The notes below the pieces were generated by a model. The model did no database searches. It saw only the letters and a program-made list of their open reading frames with translations, and was not told the origin of the DNA. Position numbers and translations under genes: made by a program. Positions 16,336 to 24,906 of a stretch of DNA of 47,641 nt are shown here, piece after piece. Source of the stretch: an uncultured Rhodospirillales bacterium (lineage in GTDB: Bacteria; Pseudomonadota; Alphaproteobacteria; Rhodospirillales; JABHCV01). The stretch spans positions 1 to 47,641 of the forward strand of contig CALKND010000019.1 of assembly GCA_938092065.1 (NCBI GenBank). Reading direction: 5' to 3'. Each line of letters opens with the position of its first letter. Position 1 is the first letter of the stretch.

Positions 16336-17528
16336 TACATTACCTCGATTGACGCTTGCATAGCACCAGAAGCCTTGATGGCCTGTAGAATAGTAATCAT
16401 GTCGCGGGGGCCAATACCTAGTGCGTTTAAACCGTTGACCATTTCTTGTAAGGTGATGCCTTCATTAACGACAGCCAATCGGTTATCACCCCCTTGGTCA
16501 ACGCCAACGTCTGTGCGTTCAGTCGTTGTTGTAGTACCTACTTCTGCGAAAGGGCCAGGCTGTGAGACCTGTTGAGCCTCACTAATTCTGATGGTTAGGT
16601 TGCCTTGAGCAATAGCAACAGTACTAATACGAACATTCTCACCCATGACAATGATACCTGATTGCTCGTCAATAATTACCCGCGCAAGCTGATCCGGTAC
16701 GATGCGTAGTTGTTCAATATCGGTCAACAGATTAACTACGTTTCCCTTGTAATCTCTGGGAACTCGTATCTGGACAGTAGTTGTATCTATGGCCGCTGCT
16801 GCTGAGGTTCCGAGAAAAGCATTTACTGCCTGAGCAATGCGTCGGGCTGTTGTAAAATCTGGGTTACGCAGCGTCATTTTAACACTTTTAAGATTAGCCA
16901 GCTCAAACTTGACCTCGCGCTCGACTATACCGCCGTTAGCTATACGGGCACTAGTTGGCACCCCTTTGGTAATCGTTTCTGCGTTACCGGCTGCTGCAAA
17001 ACCACCAACAGCCAGTTGCCCCTGTGCGACGGCGTAGACCTCACCGTCTGCACCAAGAACAGGTGTCACCAACAGGGTGCCGCCAAGTAAGCTGGAAGAA
17101 TCTCCAAGGGAGCTGACGGTTACGTCAATGCGAGAGCCTTTACGGGAGAAAGGAGGAAGTTTTGCGGTTACCATTACTGCGGCAACATTTTTAGAATCTA
17201 GGCCAGCGTCTGTTGGTTTTACACCAAGACGGTTTAGCATTGCTTTCAGGCTTTGCTTTGTAAAGTGACCATTTTTCATTGAATCACCGGTGCCGTTCAG
17301 GCCGACGACTAGTCCATATCCAACAAGCATGTTGTCGCGAACGCCTTCAAACTCAGTAATGTCCTTGATGCGCGATGCAGAATGAGATGCATTAACGTCA
17401 ATCGCTATGACGAATAGAGCAACTGAGACGGCCAGCAGAAGCTGCTTCCTGAGACGAAACGTGTTGGATAGCTTAAGCAAGCTAATCGGATTTAAAACCC
17501 TATTTAATGTGCTTGTTTTACTGATCAT
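16335..17528 (-). CDS. flgI: FlgI, flagellar P-ring protein
   Basis: FlgI forms the periplasmic P-ring around the rod. The 397-residue product has an N-terminal hydrophobic signal segment (QLLLAVSVALFVIAIDVNAS, about residues 29-48) and then RIKDITEFEGVRDNMLVGYG and VVGLNGTGDS, the family signature. Later blocks include LLGGTLLVTPVLGADGEVYA, the VQIRVPRDYKGNVV region and the C-terminal LNALGIGPRDMITILQAIK. Length is slightly above usual because of about 25 residues before the signal hydrophobic core. A GGAAAG stands before the ATG. It is the first gene of the flgI-flgJ-flgN-flgK-flgL unit, with a sigma-54 element upstream. Confidence 0.97.
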   Translation of the reverse strand: MISKTSTLNRVLNPISLLKLSNTFRLRKQLLLAVSVALFVIAIDVNASHSASRIKDITEFEGVRDNMLVGYGLVVGLNGTGDSMKNGHFTKQSLKAMLNRLGVKPTDAGLDSKNVAAVMVTAKLPPFSRKGSRIDVTVSSLGDSSSLLGGTLLVTPVLGADGEVYAVAQGQLAVGGFAAAGNAETITKGVPTSARIANGGIVEREVKFELANLKSVKMTLRNPDFTTARRIAQAVNAFLGTSAAAAIDTTTVQIRVPRDYKGNVVNLLTDIEQLRIVPDQLARVIIDEQSGIIVMGENVRISTVAIAQGNLTIRISEAQQVSQPGPFAEVGTTTTTERTDVGVDQGGDNRLAVVNEGITLQEMVNGLNALGIGPRDMITILQAIKASGAMQASIEVM

Positions 17529-17596
17529 TTTTCTTTCCGTACCGTTTTGATAAGCTTTGGCTGAGAGTTTGTTTCGAGCTTCTTGACATTATTTAA

Positions 17597-17612
17597 TGCG
17601 AATTCCGTGCCA
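17597..17612 (-). promoter_or_regulatory. Sigma-54 type promoter for flgI operon
   Basis: The minus strand reads TGGCACGGAATTCGCA, a full TGGCACG -24 box and a GC -12 box at exact spacing. Predicted transcription start is near 17586, leaving about 58 bases before the flgI ATG. It is the best -24 match in the window. Confidence 0.7.
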
Positions 17613-17736
17613 AATTCTAAATTTCTCTAATTGTATGTTTTTAAACGATTTTTATTTCAAGCTCTAGTCTTTGAGGGTAAAAAAGCTTCTATGCAAAGTT
17701 TAATTGGAAGAAAATGCCGGGTCAGCGTATTACTCC

Positions 17737-20040
17737 CTATCGTTTAAGATCCCTTGCAGTAGTGACCATTTCATCAACAGTTTTGAAGACCGTTGATGAT
17801 GAGTTGTATGCCGTTTGCGTCATCATCATCTTGGTGAATTCACCCGTCAGATTGACGTTTGATAGCTCATGTGCGTTGATCGAAAACGATGCGTAATCGC
17901 TACTATTTACATCAATAACATTGGCGGTTCCTGAATCTCCAGTCGCTTGATATACGTTACCGTTAAATTCTTGAAGTCCATTTGCATTGAAGAATTGAGC
18001 TAGGGGTATTCTATAAACTAAGCGGTTAGTTGCATCATCAAAGCTGGCAAGAACGTTACCACTGCCGTCGAATTTTATGCCCTGTGTGATAGCCGTGGCA
18101 TAACCATTCTTGCTAAAGCTGACCTTCTCAAAGCCGCCATCGAACTGTGAGAATTTACTTATGTCTAGAGCCACTGCTTCCGTTGCCGCGGCAATATCAC
18201 CGTTCTCTGGAAAATTTAATGTCAGGTTGAATAACCCTGTGGTTGGTGTGGCCAGTGTACCATCGGCATTGAAGGTAATGGTTCCAATAGAAGTATCTGT
18301 AAATTCTGTTGCCGCTACATTAGCCGTTGTGTTGACATTTGTCGCACTGTTGTCATTTGCAGCCGATACATTTGCGGTCGAAGTTGTTGCGACTAGTAAA
18401 CCAGCAGTCGATGTTGCTGATGATGTTTGGGTGAAACTGGAGCCAGCCGTGTCGGATGTTATTGTTACAACACCAGACCCTCCACCAGAAGTCGCTGCTG
18501 TAACAACGGCTGCTGTAGTGCCATCAGCATTGATTGCTGCTGCCACCTTTGTGGTTATGTTGTTTAGAGCAGTCGCTGAATTACCTGCTACAGCGCCGCC
18601 GGTACCATCACCATTTGCTGTTAGGTCATTGGCAACCACTGAGTAGTTTATCGCACCCAGCGCGTTCACTTGAACTGAAATTTGATCACCAATAGCGTAG
18701 GTGCCACTCAAGCTAATGTCGTCAATTTGAGCGACTGTGGCCCTGTTTGTTGTAGAAGTGGTTACACTAAAAGTTGTCCCTGCAGTATCGGCGGTCAAGG
18801 TGAGTGCATCTGTTCCACTAGTTGCGGCTGTGACATTAGTCTCGGCAGACAAATTAATATTGGCTGTCAGGGCTTCACTAACCGAGGCAAGGGTATCGCC
18901 AGCAATCACCGTATGACTGAAAGTCTTACTGTCCAGAACGACAGTGTAGGCATCCCCGGCTTCTAAGGTTCCGGCAAGTGTGACTGTATCAACTTGAGAA
19001 ACCGGCGTCTTGCCAATGCTGGTCGAAAATTGCCAAGTATTGACTGCAGTTTTTGCAAAGTTCAATTTGACTGAACGGGTAACTCCGTTTGAATCTATTA
19101 CTCCCATGTTGTAATATTGTGTGTCACTTGAGCTTGCATCCTGTGCTACTAAACCCGTTATCGTATTATCATTTATTCCGGCGGCTACGTTTGTTGTTGC
19201 TGCAGACACAGTAAGCGCTGTGCCCTGAGTTGCCCCGCTAATAAGAAGTTTAGAATCTGTCGGACTTGCTGATGCTGTCGCCACGGCGCTGATGGTTGCG
19301 TCAGCATTAATCGCCGCAATCAGGCCGGTACGAATGTCATTTAAACTGGTGTCGCTGGCAGCCACTGTATAGGTAACGGTTGTATCCTCGACGGTAACAC
19401 TAAATGTGTCGTTGGCCTCTATCGTTCCTGATAAGGTAAACTCATTGACTTGGGACAAACCAAGGCTATCGGAAGAGGGCAGATTTAAACCGAGAGAGGC
19501 GGTTGTTGTCGCCTTGTTCGTTGCAGAAAAGGCGTAGTCGTCTACTCGTAGAGACGATAAAGTTGTGCTAGTAAATAAACCAGTTGTTGGGTCAGGTGTC
19601 CAACCTTGGAGAAAATACCCGTTTTTATCAACAAGGTAACCATCTTTGGTCGTAATGTTAGTTCCGCCAATTCCAGCTACGGTAATGTCATTGACCGCGG
19701 CGATCTCAAATGAGCCGTCCCGACCATAATACTCCTGTCCATCACCGCTTACGTCGGAATTTAAAATAAAGAAGCCCTGACCATTGATAGCTATATCTAG
19801 ATCCCGGTCGCTGGTCACAATGTTGCCAGACTGAGAAATTCGGTTCAAGTCTTTCGGAGCGATGCCGCCAAGGTCAGACTGTTTGTCGAGAGAAGCGCTG
19901 AGAAGAGTTGAAAAGTTGGTGTCTGTCCTCTTGAAACCGCCTGTTGTCGCATTAGCAATGTTATTGCTAATGTTGCTTAGAGCATGGCCCTGAGCCATCA
20001 TTCCAAGTGTCGGTATCGAAAAGGATGAATAAATAGTCAT
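17737..20040 (-). CDS. flgE: FlgE, flagellar hook protein, enlarged
   Basis: FlgE builds the hook. The N-terminus MTIYSSFSIPTLGMMAQGHA with ALSNISNNIANATTGGFKR is the axial-protein signature, and the C-terminus (LSNVNLTGEFTKMMMTQTAY then VDEMVTTARDLKR) is typical of FlgE. I chose the ATG at 20040, since CAGGAA stands just upstream and the conserved N-terminus begins there; an in-frame extension of 30 codons upstream is not conserved-looking and would cover the promoter. At 767 residues it is far above the usual 400-450. The excess is three Ala/Thr-rich modules at about 198-287, 350-435 and 436-548, the last two shared with FlgL. It is a single-gene unit. Confidence 0.94.
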   Translation of the reverse strand: MTIYSSFSIPTLGMMAQGHALSNISNNIANATTGGFKRTDTNFSTLLSASLDKQSDLGGIAPKDLNRISQSGNIVTSDRDLDIAINGQGFFILNSDVSGDGQEYYGRDGSFEIAAVNDITVAGIGGTNITTKDGYLVDKNGYFLQGWTPDPTTGLFTSTTLSSLRVDDYAFSATNKATTTASLGLNLPSSDSLGLSQVNEFTLSGTIEANDTFSVTVEDTTVTYTVAASDTSLNDIRTGLIAAINADATISAVATASASPTDSKLLISGATQGTALTVSAATTNVAAGINDNTITGLVAQDASSSDTQYYNMGVIDSNGVTRSVKLNFAKTAVNTWQFSTSIGKTPVSQVDTVTLAGTLEAGDAYTVVLDSKTFSHTVIAGDTLASVSEALTANINLSAETNVTAATSGTDALTLTADTAGTTFSVTTSTTNRATVAQIDDISLSGTYAIGDQISVQVNALGAINYSVVANDLTANGDGTGGAVAGNSATALNNITTKVAAAINADGTTAAVVTAATSGGGSGVVTITSDTAGSSFTQTSSATSTAGLLVATTSTANVSAANDNSATNVNTTANVAATEFTDTSIGTITFNADGTLATPTTGLFNLTLNFPENGDIAAATEAVALDISKFSQFDGGFEKVSFSKNGYATAITQGIKFDGSGNVLASFDDATNRLVYRIPLAQFFNANGLQEFNGNVYQATGDSGTANVIDVNSSDYASFSINAHELSNVNLTGEFTKMMMTQTAYNSSSTVFKTVDEMVTTARDLKR
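18397..18993 (-). repeat. Tandem hook modules in FlgE shared with FlgL
   Basis: Codes for FlgE residues about 350-548, two modules in the same order as in FlgL. The second contains YSVVANDLTANGDGTGG and a following VAGNSATA-x-NNITTKVA stretch that matches FlgL almost residue for residue. The DNA is diverged at synonymous positions. Confidence 0.85.
19180..19449 (-). repeat. First, more diverged hook module in FlgE
   Basis: Codes for FlgE residues about 198-287 with the same plan: FTLSGTIEANDTFSVTV, YTVAASD, IAAINADATISA, then TQGTALT. It is separated from the tandem pair by about 60 residues of ordinary FlgE sequence. Confidence 0.75.
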
Positions 20041-20110
20041 TTCCTGTGTCTCCAGTGGCTTGAGCCGTTGCCATACATACATGGCACGCGGAAGATTCCA
20101 ACGTTTTACA

Positions 20111-20126
20111 AGCAAGATAGATGCCA
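20111..20126 (-). promoter_or_regulatory. Sigma-54 type promoter for flgE
   Basis: The minus strand reads TGGCATCTATCTTGCT: TGGCA at -24 and TTGCT at -12 with exact spacing. Predicted start is near 20100, about 60 bases before the flgE ATG. Confidence 0.7.
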
Positions 20127-20291
20127 ACACGAGCTTTTTTATAACATACTGAATTGTAACGATTTTTTGTTTTTAAAAAGAATCATTACAGATATTTTTT
20201 ACCACTTTGCGAGTAATAGAGCAGATATTGCCGGGTTCTTGTTTGCTGTTTTTTAGGGTTGTGTCGCTGAAGGTGTTGACAAGGCAAGCTC

Positions 20292-20306
20292 TTAATGAAT
20301 TGTTTA
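20292..20306 (+). promoter_or_regulatory. Possible CtrA-like site before fliX
   Basis: TTAA-N7-TTTA differs by one base from the CtrA consensus TTAA-N7-TTAA. It lies about 20 bases upstream of the fliX -24 box. In AT-rich DNA this can be chance. Confidence 0.22.
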
Positions 20307-20324
20307 GGGCAGTTGGTGCACAAT

Positions 20325-20340
20325 TGGTAAAAGCGTTGCT
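20325..20340 (+). promoter_or_regulatory. Sigma-54 type promoter for fliX
   Basis: The plus strand reads TGGTAAAAGCGTTGCT: TGG at -24 and TTGCT at -12 with exact spacing. Predicted start is near 20351, about 44 bases before the fliX ATG. The -24 box is weaker than those before flgE and flgI. Confidence 0.5.
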
Positions 20341-20394
20341 TTATGTATTAAAAGCTATTTTATGTATTTCTATTAAAGTGAGTACATTTTAAGA

Positions 20395-20820
20395 ATGAAG
20401 GTATCTAAAGTAAAATCTGGCAAGTCGGCGTCTTCTGCCTCGCGTAAAAAGACTGAAATAGGTCACGGAGGTGAATTTGCCGAGCACTTGAAGGGGTCTT
20501 TAGCCAGCTCAAGTGCCTCGGCTTCAACAGAAGCGGCCAGGGTTAGTTCTGTTGATGCCATTCTTGCGATCCAGGAAGCTGATGACCCAACCCAAAGGCG
20601 CGGTAAACGTGTAGGGAGCCAGTATGGCGGTGATTTACTGGATAATTTGGAAGAACTTCGTCGCGATTTACTTCTTGGCGCAACCGACATAAACAAGTTA
20701 GGCGCCATAGCACAGAAAATACGCTCAAACCGTCGTATGTCAGATGATGCAAAGCTTAATGAAATCATTGATGAAATAGAACTTCGCGCTGAAGTCGAAA
20801 TTGCCAAATTGACCCGTTAA
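20395..20820 (+). CDS. fliX: FliX, flagellar assembly checkpoint regulator
   Basis: FliX is an alphaproteobacterial regulator that couples early basal-body assembly to FlbD, the activator of sigma-54 dependent late flagellar genes (known from Caulobacter). The 141-residue product has a basic, Ser-rich N-terminus, then SVDAILAIQEADDPTQRRGKR at about residues 52-72, DLLDNLEELRRDLLLG, and the C-terminal LNEIIDEIELRAEVEIAKL, all matching the family. It is transcribed divergently from flgE across a 354-base region holding two sigma-54 type elements in opposite orientations, consistent with shared control. Confidence 0.93.
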   Translation: MKVSKVKSGKSASSASRKKTEIGHGGEFAEHLKGSLASSSASASTEAARVSSVDAILAIQEADDPTQRRGKRVGSQYGGDLLDNLEELRRDLLLGATDINKLGAIAQKIRSNRRMSDDAKLNEIIDEIELRAEVEIAKLTR

Positions 20821-20842
20821 TCCTCAAGTTTTTGTCTTTGCT

Positions 20843-20871
20843 TTGACTTTGTTAACGTAGCTGTTGATAAA
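20843..20871 (+). promoter_or_regulatory. Possible sigma-70 promoter for dksA
   Basis: TTGACT at 20843-20848 and GATAAA at 20866-20871 are separated by 17 bases. They would give a leader of about 105 bases before the dksA start. The -10 box matches four of six positions. Confidence 0.35.
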
Positions 20872-20985
20872 GCATTGTTCATAACAATAAAAATGCCTAC
20901 TTGCGGCCAAGTGCTGACGCCACTATATTCCGCGCCAAATTCTTCTAAAAAGTAACTGTAGTCGTAAAACACAATGAGGAAATCG

Positions 20986-21402
20986 ATGAACGTAACTCTT
21001 GCTCCTGATTACAAACCTTCCAAAAAAGAAGACTTTATGAATCCAGTCATGGCGGAATATTTTCGTCAGAAGCTCTTGACTTGGCGCAGTGAACTATTAA
21101 ACGATTCTAATGACACACTTCAGAGTTTGCAGGAAGGTGGCATACAAGAACCTGATATATCAGATCGTGCGTCGATTGAAACAGACCGCTCCCTTGAGCT
21201 GCGAAACCGTGCCCGCGCCCGCAAGCTAATATCTAAAATAGATGAGGCCTTGGAACGAATAGCTAGTGGGGAATTTGGATATTGTGATGAAACCAGTGAG
21301 CCTATCAGTTTGTCACGCCTCGAGGCTCGCCCCATTGCGACGCTCTCTATTGAGGCGCAAGAGCGCCACGAACGTATGGAAAAGACTCATCGCGATTACT
21401 AA
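20986..21402 (+). CDS. dksA: DksA/TraR family RNA polymerase-binding factor
   Basis: DksA binds the RNA polymerase secondary channel and works with ppGpp in the stringent response. The product starts MNVTLAPDYKPSKKEDFMNP, followed by EYFRQKLLTWRSELL, a coiled coil with DISDRASIETDRSLELRNRA (the two tip aspartates are present as D-x2-D), and the globular GEFGYCDETSEPISLSRLEA. I prefer the ATG at 20986 because GAGGAA lies five bases before it; an in-frame ATG at 20974 would add MRKS. At the four zinc positions the residues are Cys, Thr, Ser and Ala in place of four Cys, as in some alphaproteobacterial DksA proteins. Confidence 0.93.
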   Translation: MNVTLAPDYKPSKKEDFMNPVMAEYFRQKLLTWRSELLNDSNDTLQSLQEGGIQEPDISDRASIETDRSLELRNRARARKLISKIDEALERIASGEFGYCDETSEPISLSRLEARPIATLSIEAQERHERMEKTHRDY

Positions 21403-21421
21403 CACGTTTATTTAGTCAGAT

Positions 21422-21451
21422 AAAAAAAGGCTGGCGTTTAACGCCAGCCTT
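21422..21451 (-). terminator. Bidirectional terminator between dksA and flgH
   Basis: An 11-bp stem AAGGCTGGCGT / ACGCCAGCCTT with a three-base loop. The minus strand is followed by seven T, a strong terminator for the flgF-flgG-flgA-flgH transcript. On the plus strand the following T run is broken, so it is a weaker terminator for dksA. Confidence 0.85.
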
Positions 21452-21474
21452 AAGTTTATCCAGATTACAAGAAC

Positions 21475-22239
21475 CTAGAACGGGAAAACTATATCCCAGA
21501 TTTGAGTTCCCCAACGGGGTCTCTGAAGTTCACTCAGAGTGCCACGTCCACCGTAGGCGACGCGCATTTCGGCGATGGATGTGTGGGCAATAGTGTTGTC
21601 AGATTCAATATCACCTGGCCTGACGACACCACTAACCATCAATTCACGAATTTCTTTGTTTACCAACATTTCTTGGCGACCAATGATCACCAAATTACCG
21701 TTGGGCAGGATCTGGGTTACAACGGCAGCCATGGATAGAGCCACAGCCTCTTTACGAGTGATGTTGCCAGTTCCTTTTGTATCATGTGCGTTTCCGAAAC
21801 TCATGACACTGCTATTGGTGAGGCCCTGAGGCAAAACTTTTGTAAATTCTGACTCAAGTCCTAAAAGGTTAGTGACATCGGTATCTTCCGTATCAGCGCG
21901 TTGTCTTGTGGTGGTGTTGTCTAGGGTGGCGCTGTCTGTGAAGTCCATAGAGACAGTAAGGATGTCGCCTATTTCTTTTGCTCTATGATCCTTGAAAAAA
22001 GCTCGTGCGCCTGCCCGCCATAATGAATTAGGGTTTTCCTCTGCAATTTCAGGCGTTGGCATAGGCATACTGACTGGGCGGTATTCAGGTTTTACTGTTG
22101 GATTAGTAATCTTGGTTAGTTCGGGACCATTACCCACTTGTGACAAACGGCCGATGGTGTCAGTGCAGGCAACTAGGTTACACGAAATAGCCAGTGCAGC
22201 AGCGAGTTTAATAGTTTTATTCATGGTTAGTTTTTTCAT
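21475..22239 (-). CDS. flgH: FlgH, flagellar L-ring lipoprotein
   Basis: FlgH forms the outer-membrane L-ring. The 254-residue product has a lipoprotein signal with lipobox LVAC at residues 22-25, then PNSLWRAGARAFFKDHRAKE, IGDILTV, a SEFTKVLPQG region, NGNLVIIGRQEMLVNKEIRE and VSGVVRPGDIESDNTI, all standard. It ends WGTQIWDIVFPF. An AGGA eight bases before the ATG at 22239 supports this start. It is the last gene of the minus-strand rod/ring unit and is followed by a strong terminator. Confidence 0.97.
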   Translation of the reverse strand: MKKLTMNKTIKLAAALAISCNLVACTDTIGRLSQVGNGPELTKITNPTVKPEYRPVSMPMPTPEIAEENPNSLWRAGARAFFKDHRAKEIGDILTVSMDFTDSATLDNTTTRQRADTEDTDVTNLLGLESEFTKVLPQGLTNSSVMSFGNAHDTKGTGNITRKEAVALSMAAVVTQILPNGNLVIIGRQEMLVNKEIRELMVSGVVRPGDIESDNTIAHTSIAEMRVAYGGRGTLSELQRPRWGTQIWDIVFPF

Positions 22240-22249
22240 CAGATTATTC

Positions 22250-23248
22250 CTAGTTCACAGCCATTTGGCTAGCAGGGGTAATCGAGGCTACACCCGCAGC
22301 GGTGACTACTGCCTGAACTACCTTATTGCTTTGGGTGTTAGTGATGCGAATTACATCGCCATTCGCTCCGGGGTCTACAGCCCGCCCTTGTGAGGTTAGA
22401 ACCATTAATGGGGTTTTTAAAATCATCATTACTATTGATCCTTTTTCCACTAAAACAGGGCGTTGTACTTCAGAGCTGCGGATTAGAGCACCTGCCCGAA
22501 GACCTCTTTTTGGAGTTTTGCCAATAAGACCATCCACATGTAAGATGATGTCGTTTTGCACTCTTTTAGATGGAGATTTGACCCATTTTATGTCTTCGGT
22601 CATGATCATTTCGTTTCTAAGTATTCGTCGATTTAGAACCGGTATATTAAGCATCTTTTGCAATCGTCCGGTGACACGGATTGATTTGGAACCGGGTGTA
22701 GAAACGTGTGCGGAAAATCTCTGAGTTCGATGATCGTAGCTGGTATTTGTAACTTCAATAGTAGCCTCAGAACTCGAAGGCACATGAAGTTGCACTGAGC
22801 GGTTGCTTAGTTTTATCGTCATTTTCGGATCAGCGCCTTTGTCAATTAGAGCAGCAAAAATATAATCTTCTATTTCATCACGTTCGATTGTGACTGTTTT
22901 GCGTTTCACTTGAACATTCTGTTTCATACTTAATGGACGCCATTTGAGACCGTGGCCATTAGCTACACGGTAAAGCCAATTGGCATCAAAGAATGCTTTC
23001 TTTCCAGGTTCTGGAGCATAGGCTATGGCAATGGTCGATTTATCTCCTGTACCTTTGAAGATATCCCCCAGAATGATTAGGTGGTCATCGACAGTAACAT
23101 TTTGTCGTAAGACAACGTGCTCGAGCATGATTTCTCTCTGCAACTGGCTTTTTTCAGCACTCATGGCAGGAAAGGGTAAAGTCAGCACTAGCAAGAGACC
23201 AAGTATACGACCAAGATATTTAGGACCTGAATGTTGTTGTTTGTTCAT
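22250..23248 (-). CDS. flgA: FlgA, P-ring assembly chaperone
   Basis: FlgA is a periplasmic chaperone for P-ring formation. The product has a signal peptide (GRILGLLLVLTLPFPAMSAE) and an N-terminal domain with LIILGDIFKG. The C-terminal SAF/FlgA domain carries VLNRRILRNEMIMTEDIKWV, GKTPKRGLRAGALIRSSEVQ and VVQAVVTAAGVASI. The frame is open to a GTG at 23263 overlapping the flgG stop. GAGGAG sits seven bases before the ATG at 23248, giving MNKQQHSG, so I chose that start; 332 residues. It lies directly after flgG and 10 bases before flgH. Confidence 0.93.
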   Translation of the reverse strand: MNKQQHSGPKYLGRILGLLLVLTLPFPAMSAEKSQLQREIMLEHVVLRQNVTVDDHLIILGDIFKGTGDKSTIAIAYAPEPGKKAFFDANWLYRVANGHGLKWRPLSMKQNVQVKRKTVTIERDEIEDYIFAALIDKGADPKMTIKLSNRSVQLHVPSSSEATIEVTNTSYDHRTQRFSAHVSTPGSKSIRVTGRLQKMLNIPVLNRRILRNEMIMTEDIKWVKSPSKRVQNDIILHVDGLIGKTPKRGLRAGALIRSSEVQRPVLVEKGSIVMMILKTPLMVLTSQGRAVDPGANGDVIRITNTQSNKVVQAVVTAAGVASITPASQMAVN

Positions 23249-23259
23249 AGTCATACTCC

Positions 23260-24045
23260 TCACCTCATATTGGCGACGGTACCCATCATTTCGTCGGAAG
23301 TCTGTATGACTTTCGAGTTCATTTCATAAGCACGTTGAGCTGAAATTAGGTTTGAAATTTCCTCGACTGCATTAACGTTCGATGTTTCCAAGAAGCCTTG
23401 CAATATGGAGCCAAAGCCCGTTGAAGCTGGGGCTCCTGTTGTTGGACTTCCAGAAGCTGGTGTTTCCATGTATAAGTTGTTTCCCATGGCTTGAAGTCCT
23501 GCATCATTTGCAAAAAGTGCCGTTTGGATCTGACCAACATTGGACAGAGTTACCTGGCCTTCAATCTTGGCTAGAACTTCACCACTTGCGTTTACGGTTA
23601 CGTCGATGGCATTGCTCGGCACAGTGATACCGGGTAGCAACTTATAGCCATCGTGGGTGACAATTTCACCTGAGGCATTCAACTGGAACGTGCCGTCTCG
23701 AGTGTAGCTGGTCTCCCCACTAGGCAGCTCTACTTGAAAGAAGCCTTTCCCCTGAAGCGCAAGATCAAATGTGTTGTCAGTGGCGCTAAGGTTCCCTTGT
23801 TCATGAATACGGTAAACTGCTGCCAGCTTAACGCCCAGGCCTATTGCTACACCAGAGGGAACAATGGTGCCAGCATCTGAAGATGTGGAACCAGCTCGTC
23901 TTAGGTTTTGATATAGTAGGTCGTGAAACTCAGTCCTTCTTCTCATGTATCCAGTAGTGTTCATGTTGGCGAGGTTGTTTGATACAACTTCGACATTGCG
24001 TTGCTGGGCTAACATGCCTGTCGCTGCAATATTTAATGATCTCAT
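23260..24045 (-). CDS. flgG: FlgG, distal rod protein
   Basis: FlgG forms the distal rod. The 261-residue product begins MRSLNIAATGMLAQQRNVEV and has VVSNNLANMNTTGYMRRRTE, the rod protein signature. DLALQGKGFFQVELPSGE and YTRDGTFQLNASGEIV follow. The C-terminus FLETSNVNAVEEISNLISAQ then AYEMNSKVIQTSDEMM is diagnostic. Length equals that of other FlgG proteins, in contrast to the swollen FlgE. It lies 76 bases after flgF and its stop overlaps the region where flgA translation begins. Confidence 0.97.
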   Translation of the reverse strand: MRSLNIAATGMLAQQRNVEVVSNNLANMNTTGYMRRRTEFHDLLYQNLRRAGSTSSDAGTIVPSGVAIGLGVKLAAVYRIHEQGNLSATDNTFDLALQGKGFFQVELPSGETSYTRDGTFQLNASGEIVTHDGYKLLPGITVPSNAIDVTVNASGEVLAKIEGQVTLSNVGQIQTALFANDAGLQAMGNNLYMETPASGSPTTGAPASTGFGSILQGFLETSNVNAVEEISNLISAQRAYEMNSKVIQTSDEMMGTVANMR

Positions 24046-24121
24046 TTTCCCATCCTTTTTTTTATTTCGCCGGATTGGCTATTTTTTTCATTCATAACTT
24101 AATAAAGTTTTTGGCCCTGAT

Positions 24122-24856
24122 TTATCCGACCCGTGAGTATTCCTTAATCATATTTTTCAAACGCTCATCTTCTTTTTGAATAAAGCTTTTGGTGCCTTCG
24201 TATGCTCTGTGCACTTCTATCATTCTGGTCATTTCAACAATCGGATTTACATTGGAGCCTTCAAGCATGCCTTGAGAGACAATAGCCTCTTCCGTTGGAG
24301 TGGCTTGCTGGCGAGATGAATATAATCCATCAGCGACCATGCGCATTTCACGTTTATTGGCAAAGTTAACAACTGCAATTTTTCCAAGCTCACCGTTTTC
24401 TGTGGAGAGTATCCCGCCGCTATCAATTTCTATATGAACATCATCTGGGCTTAGAAAAAATGGTGCACCGCTATCGGATAGAACAGGGTCACCATTTCGG
24501 GTAACAAGTTGTCCGTCGCTGCCTATTTGGAAGTTACCGTTACGGGTATAACGCTCCCCACCTGGTGCGCCTATTACAAAAAAACCATCACCGTGGATCG
24601 CTAAGTCAAGAGGGTTTCCTGTCTTTTTGAAAGCACCTTCTGATACATCTCTTGCTGTTGCGATATCACGAACAAATGCTAGTTTATCGCCACCAATCTT
24701 TATTCCACCGGCGCTTCGAACAACATGTTCCACAAACATCATTTTCTCACCCTTGTATCCAGTGGTGTTCATATTGGCTAAATTATTGGCAATCACACTC
24801 ATCGATCGACGAATTACGGCCTGTTTTGATACTGCAATAATTGATGTTGTTTCCAT
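24122..24856 (-). CDS. flgF: FlgF, proximal rod protein
   Basis: FlgF is a proximal rod subunit. The product begins METTSIIAVSKQAVIRRSMS, followed by VIANNLANMNTTGYKGEKMM and DLAIHGDGFFVIGAPGGE, then YTRNGNFQIGSDGQLVTRNG. The C-terminus GSNVNPIVEMTRMIEVHRAY is characteristic. I chose the ATG at 24856, giving 244 residues, because GTGGA precedes it and the conserved sequence starts there; a TTG at 24877 would add seven residues. It is the first gene of flgF-flgG-flgA-flgH. Confidence 0.95.
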   Translation of the reverse strand: METTSIIAVSKQAVIRRSMSVIANNLANMNTTGYKGEKMMFVEHVVRSAGGIKIGGDKLAFVRDIATARDVSEGAFKKTGNPLDLAIHGDGFFVIGAPGGERYTRNGNFQIGSDGQLVTRNGDPVLSDSGAPFFLSPDDVHIEIDSGGILSTENGELGKIAVVNFANKREMRMVADGLYSSRQQATPTEEAIVSQGMLEGSNVNPIVEMTRMIEVHRAYEGTKSFIQKEDERLKNMIKEYSRVG

Positions 24857-24906
24857 TTTCCACAATCCTAAAATCAAAAAGAATTTACGTTCCCACTGAC
24901 TAACAA

